DNA from: Symbiodinium kawagutii | Taxonomy: Eukaryota > Sar > Dinophyceae > Suessiales > Symbiodiniaceae | Assembly (NCBI GenBank): GCA_009767595.1 | Contig: VSDK01028395.1 | Coordinates: 325,687 to 389,686 of the forward strand | DNA length: 64,000 nucleotides | Direction of reading: 5' to 3' | Part shown: piece by piece, positions 56,883 through 64,000 of the stretch | How positions within the stretch are numbered: position 1 is the stretch's first letter | Layout: each line of letters opens with the position of its first letter | Translations under genes and position numbers: made by a program | Notes under the pieces: model-generated | The model's input: the letters and a program-made list of their open reading frames with translations, nothing else | Database searches by the model: none | Told to the model about the DNA's origin: nothing

Positions 56883-57059
56883 CCGCATGAGTCGCACAGG
56901 TCGCCCTTCCCCCAGTGGCAAGTCACGCGCCCGTGGCGCGCTCAACGGCGCACTCTGCGCGCGTGGCGCGGCGTTGCGCACCACGCGGGGCGTGGCCGCC
57001 AGAACCGTGCGACGCTCAGGGGCCACCACGGTGCGGCGGAGTTCGGGGGCTGAGACCAC
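56883..57059 (-). CDS. Gene D exon: Arg/Pro/Ala-rich, 59 codons
   Basis: Acceptor CTCCCAG at 57060, donor GTCGTT; phase 0 at both ends. Reads VVSAPELRRTVVAPERRTV, LAATPRVVRNAAPRAQSAP, LSAPRARDLPLGEGRPV, RLMR. Very GC-rich with RTVVAPERRTVLAATPR-like internal repetition. A plus-strand frame is also open but has no splice sites. Function unknown; likely disordered. Confidence 0.6.
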
Positions 57060-58400
57060 CTGGGAGGGAGAACTGGTGATGAGTTATGGTTAGTTCATGG
57101 TTGATAAAGTTATGGTTGAATTGATGGATGGTTTATGGTTAATTAACAGCATAGTAATGATTAATGGTTGATAATGGTTAATGAATAATCATTTATGGTT
57201 AGATTGCTATGGAAACCAGGAGAGTCCGAGAGGGATCAGCACCTCTCATCACTGGGATGGTGGTTGCTGGTGGTTGCTGGTGGTGATAGTCCTAGGGATC
57301 AAGCACCATAGTTTCCTAGGTTGATGGTTGATGGTGCTTACTCAGGAGACTCATGGTGGTGATACTGATGGTGGTTACCTACGGAAACTCATGGGGAGAG
57401 ACCTACTCATAGTGGTGATATTGATGGTGGTTGCTCAGGGTTGGTCTCAGGTAACCCCGAGTATCTAGTGAGCAACCTAGTCTCCCCTGAAATTCATTAT
57501 GTAGATACTTCTGGTGGTTACTGAGGGTTGGGAAATGCTCACTGATGATACTAGATAACCAGTTTGGATAGTATTGTGATTACTGTGCAGACTGTTGACA
57601 ATGGAGATATGACTCTTAGCTGAACAACAAAGAAGTGGGAGTAAAAACAGCCAACGGGATATCCAACAAATGATGATTTGATGATGTACCAATGAAAAAT
57701 ACGGTCAACAATGAATTGGGGTTTAACATGACCAACCACGAGTGGATACAAACGAAAGTCGGCAATGTAGATGACACACCATGCTGTACGTACCATTTCC
57801 CACTTTTACACCGTGTAAACCATACACCATGAGGCACCGTTTCATAAGAGCAATATAAGCAACCATCACTAAATGACTCTCCAGCATTCTTTCACATTTC
57901 AGTGGAGTTTATTTACTGGCGCTCAGTAGTTTTACAGTATATTTCCAGGCGGCATTCAGTACAAAAATCGAACGAGCAACAACCAAACACATTCATTCAC
58001 TGTTATATTAAGCGGCAAGCATGTTTTAAACCATCACCACTAAACTATGGTTATGGATTTTTAGTGGTATGGAAACAATCCATACCAGCCATTACAGTAG
58101 TAACCAACCATTACAGCAACCATTTTGTTCACGACTGGACTACTGTAACCATCCATCCCTACTTCTCCATCACCATGAAAGTTTTCCCTGTTGTTATTTG
58201 TTATTATTAGTCATTATCCCCCATGAAAGTTGGTGAACTGCTTGACCCATAGCCTACTGTAACCTTCCCTTTGTTCACCAGCCATTTTGCTGGTATGGAT
58301 TCATAGGCCATTGACGACGGTAACCATCCATACCAGCCAAGTCAGCCGATGAATCCTCCTGCAACTCGTCCCGTTGGTCCAGGCCATCGCCACGGCTCAC

Positions 58401-58433
58401 CAAGGCGCCCGTGGCCGCTGCCGGAGCTGAGCC
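58401..58433 (-). CDS. Gene D exon
   Basis: Acceptor CTTCAG at 58434, donor GTGAGC; reads GSAPAAATGAL. The frame stays open for 29 more codons (VSRGDGLDQRDELQEDSS), so the exon may extend to about 58340. Confidence 0.5.
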
Positions 58434-58900
58434 CTGAAGCCAGCTGCAACTGGGAGAGTCGTGGTTTCTTCGGATGTGGGTTGTAGATGTGCTTAGTGAA
58501 GATATACAGCAGTAGTAGTTTATATATATAATATATATATATATTCACTACACACACAGACACAAAGGTATTTCTGTAATTGTGGAGTTGACTTGTGAGA
58601 GCTCTCAATCTATACTGTCATCATATGCTTGTAACCTCAAATGAGCCAACGAGGGAGCATTTTGGAGTTCAGATTGTAGGGATTAGAGGTGTGGCAAGAT
58701 CCTGAATGGTTTCGGGTACCTCCGCCTTGTGAAAACACGTCTGCAGGTGGCTAACCTAGATTGCCAGGGCTGTGCAGGCAAATCTGCTGGTTGCTTGATT
58801 CATATTCAAAAACAACTTCATCATCTTCTTGGTCAACCCCATCATGTTTGTCCCATGTCTTATATACATCTTTGCAATTCATGGAAGTGTCGTCTGGGTT

Positions 58901-59026
58901 TCAATTCCAGAAAGTGCAAAGTGCCTGGCCGATGTCCAAAATCTGAGGACTCTGTGGGATGAGAGGTTGCTGCTGAGCTTGAAGCAAGAACGCTGAAAGC
59001 AGCACGCAGCTTGAAGCATTGAACAT
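58901..59026 (-). CDS. Candidate first exon of gene D with hydrophobic N-terminus
   Basis: ATG at 59026 reads MFNASSCVLLSAFLLQ, then QPLIPQSPQILDIGQA, to TGA at 58901. The start resembles a signal peptide, but no splice donor is obvious and an acceptor-like CACAG lies upstream in frame, so this may be chance. Confidence 0.25.
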   Translation of the reverse strand: MFNASSCVLLSAFLLQAQQQPLIPQSPQILDIGQALCTFWN

Positions 59027-59498
59027 CTCGAACGCACCAGACAAACTATGACTGTGGGTGAGTCAGAACCAAACTTGGATGTTCCTGCTGGGGAATTGTA
59101 GGGTTTCGACCAATAGCAGTACAACCATCAACGAACCTGTGAGCAGTGCTGTCTGTGAACATATACGTGTTTGCATCAGCATGAATCCACAATCACCATG
59201 ATCAAATCCATGCGCGTGTGTTCCAGGTTTTCTGGCTAACTACGTCAATATACATAGGGTGGACACAATCCCTTGGAAGACATTGGAATACCACAATCAA
59301 CTGTGCTTTGTCCTATCTTTAAGAACGAAGAGCCATTGGCCATCTGATTTTTCTTTCGCTTGCAGCCCAAAGAGGCTTTGATTTTGTTACCCACACACCA
59401 GCAAAAAACAATCGGACAGCCCCATAACATGATGTTCCTCAATGCTATTGCTGTAATTATCCGGACACACATGACTTGCATAACCAATACTATTGACA

Positions 59499-59661
59499 TT
59501 AATTGACTCGGGTGTAACCAACTGCTTCTAGCTTTTGAATGGTATCCACAAATTCATCAGTTTTCCCAGAAGAAATCACCCACGAAACAACACTGGGAGA
59601 GCATCCGCATCTGCGAAGATTTTCCATCGCCGCCAATGTTGCCGTGACGCCCCCTGCAAAC
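59499..59661 (-). CDS. Gene C terminal exon with stop codon
   Basis: Acceptor TTGTCAG at 59662; 53 codons then TAA at 59501-59499. Reads FAGGVTATLAAMENLRRCG, SPSVVSWVISSGKTDEFVD, TIQKLEAVGYTRVN. Clearly protein-like, with a GC-richer 5' half, and ending shortly before AT-rich DNA. The C-terminal DEFVDTIQKLEAVGYTRV pattern looks like a small alpha/beta (ACT-like) end, but I do not recognise the family. Confidence 0.7.
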
Positions 59662-59730
59662 CTGACAAACGGTGAAAAAAACGAGGAGAAATGAGGGAAT
59701 TATCGCGGTGAATCATGTGAGTCTCTCAAT

Positions 59731-59833
59731 ATAGGGGTTTCTGAAAAGAGGGAGCCCCAAAAATGGTTGGTTTACTACTTCTAACTAACATTGGATGATA
59801 ACTGGGGGTACCCTTTTTTTCAAAAACACCCAT
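59731..59833. mobile_element. MITE-like element, family 1
   Basis: Left TATAGGGGTTTCTGAAAAGA with GGGAGCCCCAAAAATGGTTG; right GGGGGTACCCTTTTTTTCAA AAACACCC, inverted. About 70 bp upstream of the gene C terminal exon on the minus strand. Confidence 0.65.
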
Positions 59834-60269
59834 TTACGGGCACCCCAAAATCATCCAATATCAAACCAATGATCCAACCATTTTTGGGGTGAGCCTATTT
59901 GGAGATATAATGTCAAGTCAGGATTAATAAACTCCCCCTAGTTAATCAACCACCTCCTCATCCCAAGACCCTGGTCCTTACTAAAGTTAATTAGGCTCTG
60001 ATTTCCCCCCTACTAAGCTAGGTTCACCTGAAAACCCCCCAGTTAATCAACCACCTCTGGATCCCTAATTGTTTTTAGTTGTGTTTTTAAATTTGTTTTA
60101 ATTAAAACCCTCATTAATCCAATTGCTTCTCATGGCTAGGGGACTTAGATTTCCCAAAAAGTCAATGTGTTTTTCTTTATTACCCGCCTTTTAAAATCTT
60201 TGAAAAAAATTAGAAGCTCACAAAGGGTACCCCCCCCACAAGCCTGGAACCCCCCCTAGTTAATCATAA

Positions 60270-60372
60270 CAAAACAATTGAAATCAATAAAAAACAATTG
60301 AAATCAATAATAAAACAATTGAAATCAACAATATAACAGTTAAAATCTATCATAAAACAATTTAAATCAATG
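60270..60372. repeat. 20-bp tandem repeat
   Basis: Five to six degenerate copies of AAAACAATTGAAATCAATAA. Confidence 0.85.
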
Positions 60373-61162
60373 AGGGTGCGTTTATTTGGTGATGGTCACT
60401 TTTGGACACCTATGGTCAGACCTTGTCGACCTTGTCGACCTTGAGGAGGGGTTATTAATCCGGTGTTGCCATTACAAATAATGAATGGGATATAGCAACC
60501 AGCAGTAGTCCACCAACACCAAAAAGCATTGTTGTGACATTGTTCTGAATGATATGATCCGCCCATATTTCTTTCCATATGGCCATTCCCGAGCCCTTCC
60601 CACTAGGAGCTTAGTAGGCACAGTGGACCCCAAAACCAAGGTTTCTGCGGAAAGCGCAGGCTATGATTCGAGGGAAGGCTCCCTGCTTGGTAAACAATTC
60701 TGACTGCGGCTTTTATGTCGACCTATTGAGATATGAAGTACTCTTGATGTATCTCTACGCACTGATGAATGTATGTCAACCTATGCAAACCTTGTAACAA
60801 TGATCCAGTCATGTTCTTGTTCCTGACCAGAAGCTTGGTACTAACCCCACATTCAACAGCCAAACGATCCTACGGCATCCATGACAAAACTACGAAAAAC
60901 ATTTGGGCCAAAGGCACATGCCGAAACGGACAAGAACGAGCATGTGCAGTCCAAGTCACCTTTGGAAGAGATCATCTTTGCGTCTTTCTCGCATCGAGCT
61001 GCATCTTCCGAAGAAAGTAATGAAGCCGTCATCTTCCAGCGCTGCATCTTAAGCTGCATCTTTTGATGCATCTCATGTATCAATTGAACTCAGTTGATCT
61101 TCTGCTAATCTTCTTTTTGGAAGCCTCTTCCATGTTCCATGCTCCTCTGCCCAGGCCATCAC

Positions 61163-61210
61163 TTGCCCATGTCGCCCGCAGATCCGATCGATCCGATCCG
61201 ACGGTCCTTC
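61163..61210 (-). CDS. Candidate exon of gene C
   Basis: Acceptor ACTCAG at 61211, donor GTGATG; reads EGPSDRIDRICGRHGQ in phase 0, and remains open further (VMAWAEEHGTWKRLP). GC-richer than its flanks. Frame and strand plausible but unconfirmed. Confidence 0.4.
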
Positions 61211-61599
61211 CTGAGTGATGAAGTGAAACTGGCTGAGAGGCAGCGGCTGCCGTGTCCTAGTCCTTGCAAATTTTTGGAATGATGAAAGATTTGAAAGGTC
61301 AAAAAAGTGGTGAAACATGGTGATAGCATGTCGTGATATCCATGTCACATGATTTTCGGTCTGCCTCTAGAGTGGTTGACTACTATCCTTGATATCCTGC
61401 AATTTGCCAAATCGTGACTGCAAATATTTACGGATATCAACAAGTATCAATATATACATAACATAGGGAGGTTCAACAACTGATCAATCAGTTTTCTTCC
61501 AATGGAGTCTGCTGATATCTGCTGATTATATGGTCAGTCCGTGGCAATGATTTGCGTCACCGGCAGCCTGCCAAGATTCCTGGCACCGTGTCATGGCTC

Positions 61600-61626
61600 C
61601 TCAGCGTCGCCACGGTTCTCTCGGTC
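61600..61626 (-). CDS. Candidate micro-exon of gene C
   Basis: Acceptor ACCCAG at 61627; reads DRENRGDAE before a GA or GC donor and an in-frame stop. GC-rich island; very short, so tentative. Confidence 0.25.
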
Positions 61627-63057
61627 CTGGGTCAAGCCGCGATGCTTTGGACACAGATTGAATGATATTCCATTACTAGGAATGCCTGAAGAGAACCGCA
61701 AACAGCACATGTGGGGCTGGTCAAATGGCATCCTGGCCGAGAATCCGGGCATATCACGTAACACGTCTCAACTAGTCTTTGCAAAAAACTCTGCGCTCTC
61801 AGTGGGTCGATTGTATATAAAGAGTTTGAGCCTCAAGCATAGTCACACTTTGGCAGTAGACCCACGTGGACATGACATGGTCCTGTCCACAAGAACGGAC
61901 ACAACCAACCACAAAAATAACAAATGGTTTACTTCCAACAATTTCATGCTTATGATGCTGAAAGAGGATTCAAAGAACAATACTAGTAACAGTATGCCGT
62001 TTCACCACAAATAATATGTGATAAGTAGTAACATCAGAAAACATCTTCCATCATGTGAGTACATCCACTTCGCCATGGTCGTTTGCCCCAAAGGAAACCA
62101 TCGCCCCAAGCCGCATCCCCGAGCGCAGGCCGTGGGTCGCGCATGGGTCAAGCCACCACTTAAACTAGAATCCCAGTGGTTACCCGGATCCTCACCTATC
62201 CATGTTTTGCATGGCACTGACCCATACAACTACCACGACCGGGCTCACCAAACTGTACGGGCATTGTTGCCCACTGGTGAAGAATGCTTTACAACAGTTA
62301 CTGCTGTTTAATTAATGTTGAAACACTTTTTCATGATGGCTAACAAGTGGTTGATGAAGTGCAACTATAATGAATTAATGCTTAACCCTAACATACCCTA
62401 ACTATACAACTGAATTCATGGATAATTATGTGATGGTCGGTTCTTCGTTAATTACCGTGTAATCGAATGACTAATCAATGGTTCACTACTAGCAGTAATT
62501 CATGATGCCAACTAATCTTGCCAGGAGTCGCCCTGCTGTGATGACTGCTTCAAGTTGACCAGCCTCGGGCACTGAGCACAACCTCAGGCCATGGTGGGAG
62601 CATGGCGTATCCATGGTGGTCCCAACCATCCACCAGCCTCCGGCCCAGCTGATTATCATTTCAGGTGTATAGTCGTCGGAAAACCACCAATTTCAGGCGT
62701 AGATGATGGACAAGCCCATCCCCTGGATGCACTTGGCAAAATAAGCAAAACATTTCTCCTGGTTTTCCACGACCTGGCAATCCTGAGCATGTTATCACGG
62801 AAAAATTGGCCTGGTGGAAATGAACAAATGCGTCGACAATTCCATAAGTGGAATCTGTAATCTTCGGCATTCACAACGATTCAGCCACAAACGATGCGTA
62901 AAACCAAAACCATTCTTCCTGCATAGTCTGTACCAGAAGAATGATGCAATGGATCTCTACTGTTCGTCCTACTGTCCGTTACTTAGATTCATGGTGATCT
63001 CTAGATTAATGGAGATCTCTGGTATATCTCCATTCTACTTTCGACACCTCAGCATAC
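61627..63057. other. Unresolved stretch
   Basis: GC-rich patches at about 62090-62150 and 62560-62640 could be exons on the minus strand (WWLDPCATHGLRSGM in the first), but splice borders and frame are unclear. The rest is AT-rich. Confidence 0.35.
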
Positions 63058-63105
63058 TCCAAGGATCCTGCCAGATTGCTCAGCCATGGCCCTATGGAGC
63101 TGCAT
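63058..63105 (-). CDS. Candidate exon of gene C
   Basis: Acceptor TCTGCAG at 63106, GT donor GTATGC; reads MQLHRAMAEQSGRILG. Upstream the same frame stays open (DPVMFRADRFQGLQ), so the exon may start earlier. Confidence 0.45.
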
Positions 63106-63323
63106 CTGCAGACCTTGGAATCTATCGGCGCGGAACATCACAGGATCGCTCGTGGTACCAGTACACAGGTAAAAAGATCAATGACATTACTTGATAGATA
63201 ATCACATTTGTCTGAAAAGATCAACAAAATAGCAAATTGACGCATGCTTGAAAGCTGGATTGGAACCGGGATTTAGACAACAAAAACAAGTGTGCAGCAT
63301 GCCGCATGCCGCATGCCCAAAGA

Positions 63324-64000
63324 AGGAAAGCATGGCTTCATGTCACCCACTCAGCGAGAAATGCAAGTAATCAAAACATCCTTCCAAAAATCTTAGCGGC
63401 AGTCTCAATCAGACTCAGGCACTCTGCAGACTGCTTCAATGTGGTTTCTGCCTTATCCTCATCTGACTTCTCCGCAGGCATGGAAGTTGGTTCAGGAGGG
63501 CGCCTCAGATTGCTGCTGTGTGGTGGATAGAACTTGTATCTTCTCCGTCCTCTCTGGCAAGTAAGACTTGGCAGCATGTTCAAAGTAGGAAAGCATGGCT
63601 TCATGTCACCCACTCAGCGAGAAATGCAAGCAATCAAAACATCCTTCCAAAAATCTTAGCGGCAGTCTCAATCAGACTCAGGCACTCTGCAGACTGCTTC
63701 AATGTGGTTTCTGCCTTATCCTCATCTGACTTCTCCGCAGGCATGGAAGTTGGTTCAGGAGGGTGCCTCAGATTGCTGCTGTGTGGTGGATAGAACTTGT
63801 ATCTTCTCCGTCCTCCCTGGCAAGTACAACTTGGCAGTATGTTCAAAGTACGAAACCATTGCTTCATGTCACCCACTCAGCGAGAAATGCAAGTAATCAA
63901 AACGTCCTTCAAAAATCTTAGCAGCAGTCTCAATCAGACTCAGGCGCTCTGCAGACTGCTTCAATGTGGTTTCTGCCTTATCATCATCTGACTTCTCCGC
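63324..64000. repeat. 263-bp tandem repeat, about 2.6 copies, cut by window end
   Basis: Copies start at 63324, 63587 and 63850. The first two are nearly identical; the third differs at several percent of sites. Each unit carries on the minus strand a protein-like stretch, EKSDEDKAETTLKQSAECLS then LIETAAKIFG, preceded by a GCGGAG acceptor-like site, and a second open stretch SYFEHAAKSYLPERTEKIQ. This suggests a tandemly duplicated exon plus its intron in a gene whose body lies beyond the right edge. Confidence 0.88.

Larger units (their letters stand above)
59662..61162. other. Intron or intergenic DNA, no exon recognised
   Basis: Contains a family-1 element (59731-59833), a related partial inverted pair at 59833-59912, a 20-bp tandem repeat and CCCCCC-rich short tracts. 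Nothing coding supported. Confidence 0.4.

Noticed and set aside
1..64000. tRNA, rRNA or spliced-leader RNA genes
   Set aside because: Scanned for the tRNA T-loop GGTTCGAATCC-type motif and for the dinoflagellate spliced-leader TTTTGGCTCAAG core on both strands; no convincing match seen by eye. A tRNAscan or covariance search would be decisive.

Overview
This window is eukaryotic nuclear DNA, most likely from a dinoflagellate (Symbiodiniaceae or Polarella-like; the genus cannot be fixed from sequence alone). Reasons: no long open reading frame is real; protein-coding sequence appears only as short GC-rich islands (about 26-200 nt) in AT-rich, repeat-filled non-coding DNA; donor sites include GC and GA as well as GT; acceptors are very often AG followed by G; and every gene I can support lies on the minus strand in head-to-tail order. 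I found no tRNA, rRNA, CRISPR array or bacterial-type operon.

Reading the minus strand from high to low coordinates: (1) At 59.5-64 kb is the 3' part of one gene (gene C). It has a clear terminal exon with a stop at 59499, several weaker upstream exon candidates, and a 263-bp tandem repeat at the window edge. (2) At 54.6-59.0 kb are three GC-rich exons of a second gene (gene D) whose ends are uncertain. (3) From 53417 down to 20369 I can chain 37 small exons in one frame into a 793-codon model (gene B), a charged Lys/Arg/Glu-rich, probably coiled-coil or disordered protein of unknown function spread over 33 kb. (4) Only 231 bp after the gene B stop, gene A starts at 20137. It encodes a Kelch-BTB-BACK protein. 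Fourteen exons down to 7836 join in frame (443 codons): five Kelch motifs, a complete BTB/POZ domain and most of a BACK domain. Its C-terminal exons below 7.8 kb are not securely identified. Candidates lie at 6517-6577 and 3313-3368.

The non-coding DNA is dominated by AT-rich simple sequence built on ATCAT/CCATCA/TGATGG words, by tandem repeats, and by at least four families of short (about 85-155 bp) terminal-inverted-repeat elements resembling MITEs. Several sit within tens of bases of inferred splice sites, which raises the possibility that they are or were introner-like elements. The left edge starts in a CAA/CAG tract.

Gene A has a recognisable domain plan: a Kelch propeller for substrate binding, and a BTB-BACK module that in known families dimerises and recruits Cullin-3. 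It is therefore a plausible Cul3 substrate adaptor of LZTR1-like order (Kelch before BTB). Genes B, C and D are not recognised. All exon boundaries come from splice consensus, frame and, for gene A, domain alignment by eye; none is confirmed by transcripts.
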